Shown: positions 18,149 through 27,653, numbered from the stretch's first letter. The stretch: 64,000 nucleotides of DNA from Bacillota bacterium (GCA_023390335.1 JAEWCZ010000091.1:117015-181014), one strand, 5' to 3'. Notes: generated from the sequence alone by a model not told the origin. Numbers and translations are program-made.

Positions 18149-18682
18149 TTACACTTTCTTCCACATGATCATGGCATGTTCAGTTATTTTTTGAAAATCA
18201 CTATAGGTTTCAAATTCATGTTCTGTATAACCACATTTTTTCCAAAATTTTATACCTAAATTATTACTTTTGCTTACTGAAAGGCAAATCGTATTCACAT
18301 TGTATGAATTCTTAAAATAAATCTCAAGAATACTGATGACCTTTTTACCGTAGCCTCTAGATTGGTACGGTAAGTCAATAGCCATTGAGTTTAACCACAG
18401 AACATTTTCCTCAACAGACAATGATCCTTTAACTAGACCTATCGATTTGTCAACACTGAAAGAATCTTTTGTTTCTAGAAAAATATCTAAAAAGAATACG
18501 TTATTCTGAGATATAAACTTAAAAAGCTGACAGGAAAACGTATCGTAGCTTATAAAGCTATAAACACCGGTTGCGTATTTAAATCCGTCTGTATTTTCGT
18601 AAATTGAATAAATATTTTTAATACTCCCGTAATTTATACTTTTTAACCGCAAATCTTCATCCAATATATTTATCTTTAACAT
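18149..18682 (-). CDS. GNAT family N-acetyltransferase
   Basis: A 177-residue acetyl-CoA-dependent transferase of unknown substrate. The GNAT core is visible in LWLNSMAIDLPYQSRGYGKKVI, whose QSRGYGKK is the acetyl-CoA pyrophosphate loop, followed by ICLSVSKSNNLGIKFWKKCGY. The N-terminal half is divergent. AAGGAATGG precedes the ATG. The neighbours do not indicate a role. Confidence 0.85.
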   Translation of the reverse strand: MLKINILDEDLRLKSINYGSIKNIYSIYENTDGFKYATGVYSFISYDTFSCQLFKFISQNNVFFLDIFLETKDSFSVDKSIGLVKGSLSVEENVLWLNSMAIDLPYQSRGYGKKVISILEIYFKNSYNVNTICLSVSKSNNLGIKFWKKCGYTEHEFETYSDFQKITEHAMIMWKKV

Positions 18683-18850
18683 ATTACCATTCCTTACTGA
18701 ATAAAAGGTGTTGATATATTTGAATTATACCAAAGAATTTAATAGAAAAAACAGCATATATTAGGAAATATTTGACACATAATATAAATAGCTTTATTTT
18801 TATTATATAAACAATATTAACATTTTACGAAAGATAGAGAGGAACAAAAA

Positions 18851-19078
18851 ATGTGTCAGGTATTTAACGAAGATTTGTTTGAGTGTTCTCTTTTAACTAT
18901 TAAATTATTACTTGAAGTGTTTAAAAAAAAATTAATAGATATAACTGATTTTAAGAGTAATACTGAACTTAAGATCAGCTATATCCAAAATAACCTTGTG
19001 CATATAAATGAAATTGAAAGAAGGTCGTTTATTGAATGTGTAATCCATGAATGTATTGAAATTAATCGCAGTTGCTAA
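18851..19078 (+). CDS. Small hypothetical protein, 75 aa
   Basis: I do not recognise it. The ATG follows AGAGAGGAAC with suitable spacing, in contrast to the spurious frames nearby. The peptide starts MCQVFNEDLFECSLLTIKLL and is predominantly helical and slightly acidic, with five cysteines including two near the C-terminus. Its stop overlaps by four bases the stop of the Spo0E-like gene on the other strand, so the genes converge tail to tail. It may be a small regulatory protein; no function can be given. Confidence 0.55.
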   Translation: MCQVFNEDLFECSLLTIKLLLEVFKKKLIDITDFKSNTELKISYIQNNLVHINEIERRSFIECVIHECIEINRSC

Positions 19079-19230
19079 TTAAAGCTGTAAAATTGTAATA
19101 TCAGGTCGTCTAATCTTTTACTAATTCTAAGAATGTCGTGTTTAGCCCATGGTTCATTATCCAACAAATCATAAAGCTGCTGCTTAAGACACTCGACTTC
19201 TTTGTTAAGTGTAAAAATGTTTGTTTGCAT
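19075..19230 (-). CDS. Spo0E-like aspartyl-phosphate phosphatase
   Basis: This 51-residue protein matches the Spo0E family, which dephosphorylates Spo0A-P and so restrains sporulation. It has two amphipathic helices joined by a turn. The C-terminal signature ILRISKRLDDLILQFY corresponds to the family pattern (L)SxxLDxLIxxYxx; the usual serine-glutamine before the LD is SK here. The N-terminal helix reads LNKEVECLKQQLYDLL. A GTGGGG-like site precedes the ATG. In a spore former this is a reasonable modulator of sporulation timing. It converges with the 75-aa gene. Confidence 0.75.
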   Translation of the reverse strand: MQTNIFTLNKEVECLKQQLYDLLDNEPWAKHDILRISKRLDDLILQFYSFN

Positions 19231-19391
19231 TATGTAACCCCACTTCTTCTCTTTGGTAAAATATATATGTATTTTACCATTATTTTGTATTCAAGTAAAC
19301 ACATATCCTAAAATTTGTAAGTTGTTAGTGATATTTTTTTTCTAAACCAGTTTACTTTTTAAGTGTTCAGTAGTATATTAAAATAAAATAG

Positions 19392-19404
19392 TTTGAAATT
19401 CAAA
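19392..19404. promoter_or_regulatory. Candidate MarR operator 1
   Basis: TTTGAAATTCAAA is a palindrome with a central mismatch, 20 bases before the marR start, followed by TTA. The same site recurs ahead of yhgE. Position and pairing suggest autoregulation by the MarR protein. Confidence 0.6.
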
Positions 19405-19424
19405 TTAAGTGAGGATTAAGGATT

Positions 19425-19895
19425 ATGAACTCGGAAACAAAAAACAGTTTGCTTATTGTGGATGAGCTATTTAGAAAGCTCTTCGATAAGTATAATAAAC
19501 TAGAGAGTAAAAAGTTTTTTAGTAAAACACTTGACGATCTTACTGTTATAGAAATTAATACAATTGTTGTTATAGGGCACGGTGAGGAAGATAAGAAAAT
19601 GTCAGAGATTGCAAATACTTTAGGCGTTACTTTTGGTACTCCTACAGTGACTGTAGACAGACTTATTAAAAAGGGTTATGTCGTTAGAAGACGTGACAAG
19701 GAAGACAGAAGGCAGGTTTTTATTTCTCTTTCTGAAACCGGGAAGGATGTTTTTGATTCTATTATTATGATTAGAAATATACTTGCTGAAAAAATATACG
19801 GTATACTTAGTGAAGACGAAAGAAAAGCCCTGATTAATATACTTTCATCACTTAATTCAAACTTTGATGATATTTTTTCGTTTAAAAATAAGTAG
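19425..19895 (+). CDS. MarR family transcriptional regulator
   Basis: A 156-residue winged-helix repressor of the MarR type. The DNA-binding part reads MSEIANTLGVTFGTPTVTVD, with recognition helix and RLIKKGYVVRRRDKEDRRQV as the wing (DxRD/E-like DKEDRR). It probably binds as a dimer to a palindrome; identical palindromic cores lie ahead of this gene and ahead of yhgE. The pair marR-yhgE is common in Firmicutes, so the regulator most likely controls the membrane protein downstream in response to a lipophilic or toxic compound. Confidence 0.9.
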   Translation: MNSETKNSLLIVDELFRKLFDKYNKLESKKFFSKTLDDLTVIEINTIVVIGHGEEDKKMSEIANTLGVTFGTPTVTVDRLIKKGYVVRRRDKEDRRQVFISLSETGKDVFDSIIMIRNILAEKIYGILSEDERKALINILSSLNSNFDDIFSFKNK

Positions 19896-19913
19896 TTTTT
19901 TTTGTCGAATTGC

Positions 19914-19926
19914 TTTGAATTTCAAA
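19914..19926. promoter_or_regulatory. Candidate MarR operator 2
   Basis: TTTGAATTTCAAA, the exact inverse complement of the core of site 1, again followed by TTA. It lies between marR and yhgE, 82 bases before the yhgE start, so yhgE may have its own regulated promoter. Confidence 0.6.
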
Positions 19927-20007
19927 TTATTTTAATTTACAATATTCGAGGTGGTGAAATAAATTTTAAACGGACAATTATTCAGAGAAAAAAGGAGGTA
20001 AAAATTT

Positions 20008-22221
20008 ATGGAAGCATTGAAAAAGTACAAGAAATTTGCCGTAGTCATTGCAGTTATTTTAATCCCACTGGTATACAGCTTTTTCTATCTTGATGCCTTT
20101 TGGGATCCATACAGCAAACTTGATAAGCTTCCCGTAGCCGTGGTAAATCAAGATAATGGAGCAACTTTCGGCGGTGAGAACAGAAACCTGGGAAAAGAAA
20201 TAACAGATAATCTAAAAAACGATAAAAATCTTAAATGGGTTGTTACGTCAGAATCTGACGCAAAAGACGGTTTAGAAAACAGAAAGTATTACGCAATGAT
20301 TAACATTCCCAGTGATTTCTCAAAAAATATTTCTTCAGCAGGCGAAAGCGACAAGACTCAAGGTAATTTAACATATACCGTTAATGAAAAGAGAAATTAT
20401 CTTGCAAGTCAAGTGCTGAGCAGAGTTACATTAGAGTTTAAAGATAAAGTTTCAAAGTCCATTTCTGAAGAAATCGTCGGAACCCTATTAGATCAGATAA
20501 AGGATCTTCCTAATAGTCTCAAGGAACTTGATAATGGCTTAAAGGAAATAAAAGACGGAGCTGAACTACTTTACGACAGCAATAGTAAAATTGTAGATGG
20601 TCAGAAAAAATTCAACGATGGTGTTAATAAGCTTAACAACGGACTCTCAGATGCCAACAATGGTTCTACTACTCTGGCAAAAGGTTCAAAGCAGCTTAGT
20701 GATGGTGCAGAACTTTTCTACAAAAGTTTATCAGGTGGTTCTGATAAAATTAACGGTTTGGTTAGCGGTTCAAATGCTTTTATGTTAGGCCTGTCAAATC
20801 TAAATTCAGGTCTAAGTCAGTTGAATTCCGGTATTACCAAGGCTGCTCCCCAGATATCTCAGTTGACTAAAGGAAGCTCAGACTTAACTAGCGGAGTGCA
20901 GGCCTATACATCAGGTGTTGACAAATATGTTGAATCGGTAAACAAGGTTTCTCAAGCTCAGTCTGTTTTGGCAGGTTCTATTCAAAAATATGTAGCAAGT
21001 CATCCTGAAGCCATGACAGACCCGAATTTCAAGGCTATAATCGCTACCCTGGAGGCCTCAAAGGCTGTTCCTGAACAGCTCAAAAGTGCAGGTGAGCAAT
21101 TATCAGCTTCCGGAAAACAGGTTACTGAAGGTTCCGGCAAAATTGCAGGCGGAATTACCCAGTTGGCTACACAATTAGGTTCTGTAACGCAAGGTATAGA
21201 TAAACTTACTACAGGATCAAATAAGTTGAATAAATCATACCCTATGATTAACCAGGGTATCCTTGAAACTGCCGGTAGCATAAAAACTGCCTCTGATAAA
21301 TCAAAGGAGCTTGCTTCCGGTGCTTCATCGGTTAATGAAGGAGCTGCTAAACTTTCAAGCGGTGTTTCTGCACTTGCAGCCGGTAGTAAGGAATTATCAA
21401 AAAATTCTGGCGCTATTTTTGACGGTGAGACAAAGATTCAGGATGGTTTAGGCAAACTTAAAGACGGAGTAACAGAAGCCAGCAGCGGTGTGTCCTCTTC
21501 CCTTCTCAAAGCCGACGGTAATTTGAACGGAACAGAAGGTTTGAAAGAGTATGCTGCAGATCCTGTTAAAATTTCTGAAAAGAAGATTTATGGTATCCCT
21601 GATTATGGTACCGCTTTTACACCATATTTTGTATCTCTGTCCCTTTGGGTTGGTGCATTGCTGATGTTCTTTGCAATTTATCTGGATGATGAAGTAAGAT
21701 TCCGCAGATTTTCTTCGTCATCAAAAGGATTTGTAAGATTTTTTGCATATACTTTGATAGGCATTGCCCAAGCGATTGTTCTAGATATTGTTATATTTAA
21801 AGCGCTGCACCTAGAGGTTACCAATGTAGGACTTTTTGTATTGACAAGTCTCATAATATCATTGTCATTTACATCAATTATGAGATTCTTACTGGTACAG
21901 TTAAAAGATGTAGGAAAGTTCATTGCAATTCTGCTTTTGATATTACAGCTTACTTCCTGCGGAGGAACCTTTCCTATGGAACTTGTTCCACGATTCTTCA
22001 ATGTACTTAATCCGTTTATGCCAATGACATATTCAGTTAATGCGATGAGAGAAATAATTTCAGGTATAAATGATGGATTCTTGGCAAAGAACATTATTGT
22101 TTTAGTTGCTATTATGACAGGATTCCTTGTACTGAACCTTGTAGTATCAAAGCTGAGATTTGGAAGCATTTCTTCTGATTCTGACGATTTTGTTAAATTA
22201 TCAGAAGAAGTTTCAGCTTAG
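20008..22221 (+). CDS. YhgE/Pip family membrane protein (ABC-2-like)
   Basis: A 737-residue protein with one transmembrane helix at residues 9-28, a very long extracytoplasmic region, and about five helices at the C-terminus from residue 530. The large loop is rich in repeated L..G...L..G heptads such as LSSGVSALAAGSKELSKNSG, which form coiled coils. The architecture matches YhgE/Pip proteins: phage infection protein in Lactococcus, and EsaA-like and ABC-2 exporter-related proteins elsewhere. The transported substrate is unknown. AAAGGAGGT precedes the ATG, and a terminator follows. Regulation by the adjacent MarR protein is likely. Confidence 0.9.
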   Translation: MEALKKYKKFAVVIAVILIPLVYSFFYLDAFWDPYSKLDKLPVAVVNQDNGATFGGENRNLGKEITDNLKNDKNLKWVVTSESDAKDGLENRKYYAMINIPSDFSKNISSAGESDKTQGNLTYTVNEKRNYLASQVLSRVTLEFKDKVSKSISEEIVGTLLDQIKDLPNSLKELDNGLKEIKDGAELLYDSNSKIVDGQKKFNDGVNKLNNGLSDANNGSTTLAKGSKQLSDGAELFYKSLSGGSDKINGLVSGSNAFMLGLSNLNSGLSQLNSGITKAAPQISQLTKGSSDLTSGVQAYTSGVDKYVESVNKVSQAQSVLAGSIQKYVASHPEAMTDPNFKAIIATLEASKAVPEQLKSAGEQLSASGKQVTEGSGKIAGGITQLATQLGSVTQGIDKLTTGSNKLNKSYPMINQGILETAGSIKTASDKSKELASGASSVNEGAAKLSSGVSALAAGSKELSKNSGAIFDGETKIQDGLGKLKDGVTEASSGVSSSLLKADGNLNGTEGLKEYAADPVKISEKKIYGIPDYGTAFTPYFVSLSLWVGALLMFFAIYLDDEVRFRRFSSSSKGFVRFFAYTLIGIAQAIVLDIVIFKALHLEVTNVGLFVLTSLIISLSFTSIMRFLLVQLKDVGKFIAILLLILQLTSCGGTFPMELVPRFFNVLNPFMPMTYSVNAMREIISGINDGFLAKNIIVLVAIMTGFLVLNLVVSKLRFGSISSDSDDFVKLSEEVSA

Positions 22222-22253
22222 ATAAATAAAACTTTATAATTTATTAATTGATT

Positions 22254-22288
22254 AAACTGACATAGTTTTTTAACTGTGTCAGTTTTTT
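22254..22288 (+). terminator. Terminator after yhgE
   Basis: AACTGACATAGTT and AACTGTGTCAGTT pair with one mismatch, followed by TTTTTT, 33 bases after the yhgE stop. Confidence 0.85.
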
Positions 22289-22381
22289 ACTGGAAGCATA
22301 TCTTTATGTTTTTCTAGCAAAATATTATTAAAGGTATTCACTTTATTATATGCCATAATAAGGCAAACGGAGGTATAAACT

Positions 22382-22531
22382 ATGAGAAACAGAAAAATAG
22401 ATGACGATTCGCTTTTTACTGTTTTTGAGCGCATTATAAATAGTATTCCAATAAAATTTCAAAGTAACTCTAGAGAAGATTCTTATGATGACAGTAAAAT
22501 GTCTGAAGAAGATATCGAAAAATTTAGATAA
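22382..22531 (+). CDS. Small acidic hypothetical protein, 49 aa
   Basis: A 49-codon gene between two terminators, with GGAGG nine bases before the ATG. It starts MRNRKIDDDSLFTVFERIIN and ends in an acidic tail containing SYDDSKMSEEDIEKF. There is no signal peptide or cysteine. I do not recognise it. Strong ribosome-binding site and flanking terminators support a real single-gene transcript. Confidence 0.6.
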   Translation: MRNRKIDDDSLFTVFERIINSIPIKFQSNSREDSYDDSKMSEEDIEKFR

Positions 22532-22542
22532 GAGTGTAACTT

Positions 22543-22566
22543 TAAGGGGCTGGACAGTCCCTTTTT
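22543..22566 (+). terminator. Terminator after the 49-aa gene
   Basis: AAGGGGCTGGACAGTCCCTT forms a short stem followed by TTTCTCTTTTTT, 12 bases after the stop. Confidence 0.7.
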
Positions 22567-22692
22567 CTCTTTTTTATTAAATTATATTCACACCTATCTT
22601 GACAAATATGTATTCTATTTTATATTCTTTAGTTATAAGAAAATAATATTCGTTTTAGAGATAATTCGTTTAATTTTATATGAGGTGATTAT

Positions 22693-23961
22693 ATGTCATG
22701 GAAAATTGAAACTAAATGCCTTCAGGAAGGCTATAAACCCGAAAACGGTCAACCCCGTGTACTTCCAATATACCAAAGTACAACCTATAAATATGACTCT
22801 ACCGAACATGTTGCCAAGCTTTTTGACTTATCAGTTCCCGGGCACATGTATTCCAGAATCAGCAATCCTACAGTTGAATGTGTTGAAAACAAGATTGCAG
22901 CTTTAGAAGGCGGTATTGGTGCTCTATGTACATCTTCTGGACAAGCTGCCTCTTTGGTATCCATTCTCAATATATGTGAAGCAGGAGACCATTTTGTATG
23001 CTCCAGCACTATTTACGGAGGAACAATAAATCTTTTCGGTGCCAGCTTAAAAAAGCATGGCATAAGCGTAACCTTTGTTGACCAGGACAGCTCCGAAGAA
23101 GAGATTCAAAAAGCTTTTCTGCCAAATACAAAAGCTTTGTTTGGTGAATCTATTGCTAATCCTAAAATCAGTGTACTTGATATAGAGAAGTTTGCAAAAA
23201 TAGCCCATAAAAATAATGTTCCACTTATTATTGACAATACCTTTGCTACTCCTTTGCTACTAAGACCTATAGAATATGGTGCGGATATTGTAATTCATTC
23301 AACTACAAAGTACATGGACGGACATGCCGTATCAGTAGGCGGAGTTATAGTTGACTCAGGTAACTTTAACTGGGAAAATGGCAAATTCCCCGGTTTGACT
23401 GAACCTGATGATACTTACCATGGTATGGTTTATACAAGAGACTGCGGTAAAGCTGCATACATAACCAAAGCAAGAGTACAGCTTATTAGAGACTATGGCT
23501 GCTACATGTCTGCAAACAATGCATTTTTACTGAATCTTGGACTCGAAACCCTTCATTTGAGAATGGAACGTCATTGCCAGAATGCCGAAAAAGTAGCAGA
23601 ATATCTTTCAACAAGTGATAAAGTAGTATCTGTAAGCTACCCTACTCTGGCAAGTGACCCTTATCACCTACTTGCTGAAAAATATCTTCCAAAGGGCTGC
23701 AGCGGAGTTGTTTCCTTCAGAATTAAAGGTGGCAGAGAAGGCGCAGTTAAGTTCATGGATAAGTTAAAGCTTGCTGCTATAGTTGTTCATGTGGCAGATT
23801 GCAGAACGGCAGTACTGCACCCTGCAAGTTCTACACACAGGCAATTAAGTGATGAACAGCTTGTGCAAGCCGGAATTGATCCTGGTCTTATACGTTTTTC
23901 CGTAGGTATTGAAAATGTCGAAGATATTATAGCTGACATACAACAAGCCTTGGAAGGTTAA
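22693..23961 (+). CDS. metY: O-acetylhomoserine sulfhydrylase
   Basis: This PLP enzyme of the Cys/Met metabolism family makes homocysteine from O-acetylhomoserine and sulfide. The 422-residue length fits MetY. The PLP lysine is in VIHSTTKYMDGH; other signatures are YSRISNPTVECVE, SSGQAASLVSILN and the substrate part HPASSTHRQLSDEQL. GAGGTGA precedes the ATG. I see no SAM riboswitch or T-box in the 126 bases upstream. An Lrp/AsnC regulator follows on the same strand and may control amino acid metabolism here. Confidence 0.92.
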   Translation: MSWKIETKCLQEGYKPENGQPRVLPIYQSTTYKYDSTEHVAKLFDLSVPGHMYSRISNPTVECVENKIAALEGGIGALCTSSGQAASLVSILNICEAGDHFVCSSTIYGGTINLFGASLKKHGISVTFVDQDSSEEEIQKAFLPNTKALFGESIANPKISVLDIEKFAKIAHKNNVPLIIDNTFATPLLLRPIEYGADIVIHSTTKYMDGHAVSVGGVIVDSGNFNWENGKFPGLTEPDDTYHGMVYTRDCGKAAYITKARVQLIRDYGCYMSANNAFLLNLGLETLHLRMERHCQNAEKVAEYLSTSDKVVSVSYPTLASDPYHLLAEKYLPKGCSGVVSFRIKGGREGAVKFMDKLKLAAIVVHVADCRTAVLHPASSTHRQLSDEQLVQAGIDPGLIRFSVGIENVEDIIADIQQALEG

Positions 23962-24053
23962 TAATGTTAAATAGTATGGATAATACTGTGCTTTAATGAA
24001 CAGTGTTATCCATATTGTTATGTAGTAGCTAATATTTTTAATGAGGTGTTAAT

Positions 24054-24542
24054 ATGCAATTTACTTTTGATGAATTAGATAAACAAATACTTGAAATAAT
24101 ACAGGCTGACCCGGTAATTTCAAACAAAGATCTTGCCGAAAAGGTGGGTCTCTCTCCTTCTGCTTGTCTTAGTCGCACCAAGAGACTTAAGGAAATAGGT
24201 GTTATAAAAAAATTTGCAGCAGTTATGGACGAAAAAAAATTGGGTTATGAAGTAATAGCATTTACCTTTGTAACCCTTTCACCTCATAACAGGGACATAA
24301 CTAATGCTTTTTTGTCCAAAATCAATGAGACCCCTCAGATACTTGAGTGCTATAATATTACAGGCAGTTGGGATTACCTTATTAAAATTGCTGCCCACAA
24401 CTTGGCTGATTGCAGAGATTTCCTTATAGATACTCTTCTTTCATTTCCGGGGGTAAACAAAATTGAAACGAGTATGGTACTAAGTACTGACAAGCAGAGC
24501 TTCTGCCTGCCGGTGGATTCGGTGGATCAAAAACAAAGCTAG
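24054..24542 (+). CDS. Lrp/AsnC family transcriptional regulator
   Basis: A 162-residue feast/famine regulator. The N-terminal helix-turn-helix reads DEKVGLSPSACLSRTKRL-like sequence (LAEKVGLSPSACLSRTKRLK), and the C-terminal RAM ligand-binding domain includes ECYNITGSWDYLIKIAAHNL. Such proteins sense amino acids as octamers. It is 92 bases downstream of metY on the same strand, so sulfur amino acid sensing is a reasonable guess. AGGTG precedes the ATG. Confidence 0.92.
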   Translation: MQFTFDELDKQILEIIQADPVISNKDLAEKVGLSPSACLSRTKRLKEIGVIKKFAAVMDEKKLGYEVIAFTFVTLSPHNRDITNAFLSKINETPQILECYNITGSWDYLIKIAAHNLADCRDFLIDTLLSFPGVNKIETSMVLSTDKQSFCLPVDSVDQKQS

Positions 24543-24658
24543 TCGATTAGCCATTAAAATGGTATACTAATTATAATTTGGAAAATAAGTTGCAATTATT
24601 GCAGCTTTATTTTTTACAAATTGCATTTATTTAAAATATGCATGTCAGGAGCTTTAAA

Positions 24659-26437
24659 ATGCCATTTGATGGAATAGTAACAAAATGTATAGTCAGTGAA
24701 CTAAATGATTTACTTTCAGGAGGTAGAATAGACAAGGTATTCCAGCCTGAGAACGATGAAATAGTCTTATTGGTACGTTCAAAAGGTCAGAATCACAGAC
24801 TTGTTGCAAGTGCAAATGCAAGTAATCCTAGACTTCATTTGACAACCTTGCAAAAAGAAAATCCTGCTGCTCCTCCTGTTTTTTGTATGCTTATGAGAAA
24901 ACATGTTGCAGGCGGAAGACTTTTGGATATAAGCTTCCATGATTATGAGCGTGTTATTACATTAAATATAGAATCTGTTAATGAGCTTGGAGACCTTACA
25001 GTTAAGAAGCTTGTTGTAGAAATCATGGGTAAGTACAGTAACATTATCCTACTTAATAGCGAAAACAAAATAATTGATTCCGTTAAGCATGTTGACAGCG
25101 ATATAAGCAGCGTCAGAGAAGTCATGCCTGCCAGGCTTTACATCCTGCCTCCTGCTCAAAACAAGGAGCTCCCTGAGCATATAAAAGTTGATAAAATTTT
25201 CAATGAAGAAAACCTTGAAGGGGCTAAACATCTGGAAGGTTTAATTTTAAATATTGTCAAGGGTTTCAGTCCTTATACTTGCCGAGACATATGTGCTGCT
25301 GCAGGAGTTCAACCAAAAACTCCTTTAAATCAGTTGACTGACTCTGATAAAGAAAAAATAAAGATTGCCCTTACAAGTTATATTGACAAAATTAAAAGCA
25401 ATAATTTCTCACCCTGTATTGTTTATGAAGATAAAAGCTTGTTGAGGCCAATTGACTTTTATTGTTTTGAACCTTCTAAGGAGGTTTTCTATAAAAGCTA
25501 TGACCTTTTGTCCACAGCCCTGGACCAATACTATATGTTGCGTGATACCAATGAGCGTCTGGGCCAGAAAATGGGTGATGTTTTAAAGGTTGTTAAAAAC
25601 GGTATTGAACGATGCCAGAAAAAGGCCTCAATGTTTAATGAAAAACTCAGAGAAATAGCGGACAGAGATAAACTTCAACTATACGGAGAGTTGATTACCG
25701 CAAATATATACTGCATCCCTGAAGGTGCGAAATCTGTAAGAGTTCTGAACTATTACAGTGAAAATGAAGAATATATTGATATTCCTCTAAATGAGTATAA
25801 ATCTGCTCAGGATAACGCTCAGAAATATTTCAAGCAGTATTCAAAAGCAAAAAGTACTCATTTAAATGTAACCAAACAGCTTGAGGAAACTTTATCAGAG
25901 CTTGAGTATCTTCAAAGCGTTCTAGCTATGCTTGAAAATTGTAGCTCAAGACAGGAAATCGATGAAATAAGACAGGAGTTAATCGACCAGGGATACATCA
26001 GACAATCAGTGAAGAATGCCAGAAAAAAGCAGGATAAACCGTCTTCTCCTTTGGAATTTGTTTCGAGCGACGGATTTCAGATTTTGGTAGGCAAAAATAA
26101 TAAACAAAACGACTTGCTTACGCTAAAAACAGCAGCTTCCAATGATTTATGGCTTCATACAAAAGACATACCCGGTTCACACGTTATTATCAGGACAGAA
26201 CGCAACATTGTTCCGGATTCTACATTGCTTGAAGCAGCAACCCTTGCAGCATATCACAGCAGTGCAAAAATGTCTTACAACGTTCCTGTAGACTATACCA
26301 ATGTAAGAAACGTTAAAAAGCCTTCCGGCGCCAAACCCGGAATGGTTATTTATGAGAATTTTAAAACTATTAATGTTACACCTGAAGAAGAAATGGTAAT
26401 AAAAATAATTAATAATAAAAATATTCTTTGTAAGTAG
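24659..26437 (+). CDS. rqcH: Rqc2 homolog RqcH (NFACT family)
   Basis: RqcH binds stalled 50S subunits and adds C-terminal alanine tails to nascent chains for degradation. The N-terminal NFACT domain starts at MPFDGIVTKCIVSELNDLL and includes the (N/S)ASNPRLHLT stretch. Coiled coils follow in the middle (about residues 290-430). The C-terminal NFACT-R domain has NDLWLHTKDIPGSHVII and the tail VRNVKKPSGAKPGMVIY. Some homologs are annotated fibronectin-binding. I use the ATG with AGGAG seven bases upstream rather than an ATG seven codons earlier. The length, 592 residues, is usual. Confidence 0.92.
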   Translation: MPFDGIVTKCIVSELNDLLSGGRIDKVFQPENDEIVLLVRSKGQNHRLVASANASNPRLHLTTLQKENPAAPPVFCMLMRKHVAGGRLLDISFHDYERVITLNIESVNELGDLTVKKLVVEIMGKYSNIILLNSENKIIDSVKHVDSDISSVREVMPARLYILPPAQNKELPEHIKVDKIFNEENLEGAKHLEGLILNIVKGFSPYTCRDICAAAGVQPKTPLNQLTDSDKEKIKIALTSYIDKIKSNNFSPCIVYEDKSLLRPIDFYCFEPSKEVFYKSYDLLSTALDQYYMLRDTNERLGQKMGDVLKVVKNGIERCQKKASMFNEKLREIADRDKLQLYGELITANIYCIPEGAKSVRVLNYYSENEEYIDIPLNEYKSAQDNAQKYFKQYSKAKSTHLNVTKQLEETLSELEYLQSVLAMLENCSSRQEIDEIRQELIDQGYIRQSVKNARKKQDKPSSPLEFVSSDGFQILVGKNNKQNDLLTLKTAASNDLWLHTKDIPGSHVIIRTERNIVPDSTLLEAATLAAYHSSAKMSYNVPVDYTNVRNVKKPSGAKPGMVIYENFKTINVTPEEEMVIKIINNKNILCK

Positions 26438-26457
26438 GATTGGGGGACTCATTTAAA

Positions 26458-27636
26458 ATGATATCAAAAAAAATAAGCCATAATTTGGCTAATTCGTCAA
26501 TGATACGAGCGATGTTTGAGGAAGGTGAAAAATTAAGAAAAATCTATGGTGCTGACAAAGTTTATGACTTTTCGCTGGGTAATCCTGATCCGGAGCCTCC
26601 TGCCGAGGTTAAATCTGCCCTCAGAGAGCTAGCAGGCTCCGGTGAGCTAAAAATGCATGCATACATGAATAATGCAGGATATCCTGAGGTAAGGGAAACA
26701 ATCGCACAGAAAATAAATAGCGAAACAGGACTGAATTTAAATTTTAATAATGTCGTTATGACTGTTGGTGCAGGTGGCGCTTTAAATGTCGTTCTTAAAA
26801 CACTGCTTAACCCAGGTGAAGAAGTAATAGTATTTGCACCGTTCTTTGTAGAGTATACCTCTTATATCGATAACCATGGAGGAAAAACAGTAATCATCAA
26901 TACTGATTTCAAAACTTTCCTTCCCGACCCTGAGCTTTTGAGAGCAAAAATAACTCCAAATACCAAGGCAATTATTATAAATACACCTAACAATCCTACA
27001 GGTGTTGTTTATGGAAGAGATATTTTGAGCAGTATTGCAAAAGTTTTAGAGGATAAGAGCAAGGAGTACGGAAATACTATTTATCTTATATCTGACGAAC
27101 CATATAGAAAACTGGCTTATGATGTTGAGATTCCAAATATTCTAACCATATACAAAAATGCAATAATGATTGATTGTTTCAGTAAATCATTATCACTTCC
27201 CGGTGAACGTATGGGATATATTGCTACAAATCCCGAAGCAGACGACGTAACTACCCTTATGAACGGGCTTATTTACTGCAATAGAGTACTAGGCTTTGTT
27301 AACGCCCCTGCTCTCTTCCAGAAGGTTATCGCGAAATCTATCAATTCATCAGTTGACATAAATATTTACAAAGAAAGAAGAGATTTATTGTATAACAGTC
27401 TCACTGAATTTGGCTATGAATGTGTTAAGCCTGACGGAGCCTTTTATCTGTTCCCTAAAGCCCTAATACCTGACGATGTTGAGTTTAAAAATCGTGCTGT
27501 AAAATATAATCTACTTATTGTACCGGGTTCAGGGTTTGGAGCTCCGGGGTATTTCAGACTGGCGTATTGTGTAAGCCTTGAAACAATTAAAAACTCTTTG
27601 CCGGCTTTTGAGGCTCTTGCAAAAGAATTTAAATAA
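26458..27636 (+). CDS. PLP-dependent aminotransferase, class I
   Basis: A 392-residue fold-type I aminotransferase close to aspartate aminotransferases. Signatures are FSLGNPDPEPPAEV, GAGGALNVVLKTLL, INTPNNPTGVVY, LISDEPYRKLAYD and the PLP lysine in DCFSKSLSLPGERMGY. The amino acid specificity cannot be told from sequence. The ATG is preferred over an in-frame TTG six codons upstream because the family begins MISKKIS-like; the GGGGG site is about 11 bases away. A bidirectional terminator follows. Confidence 0.88.
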   Translation: MISKKISHNLANSSMIRAMFEEGEKLRKIYGADKVYDFSLGNPDPEPPAEVKSALRELAGSGELKMHAYMNNAGYPEVRETIAQKINSETGLNLNFNNVVMTVGAGGALNVVLKTLLNPGEEVIVFAPFFVEYTSYIDNHGGKTVIINTDFKTFLPDPELLRAKITPNTKAIIINTPNNPTGVVYGRDILSSIAKVLEDKSKEYGNTIYLISDEPYRKLAYDVEIPNILTIYKNAIMIDCFSKSLSLPGERMGYIATNPEADDVTTLMNGLIYCNRVLGFVNAPALFQKVIAKSINSSVDINIYKERRDLLYNSLTEFGYECVKPDGAFYLFPKALIPDDVEFKNRAVKYNLLIVPGSGFGAPGYFRLAYCVSLETIKNSLPAFEALAKEFK

Positions 27637-27653
27637 TTTACGAACAAACTATT

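Noticed and set aside
22532..22692. A SAM riboswitch or T-box ahead of metY
   Set aside because: The region holds only the terminator of the 49-aa gene and AT-rich sequence. None of the conserved blocks of S-box or methionine T-box leaders are present.
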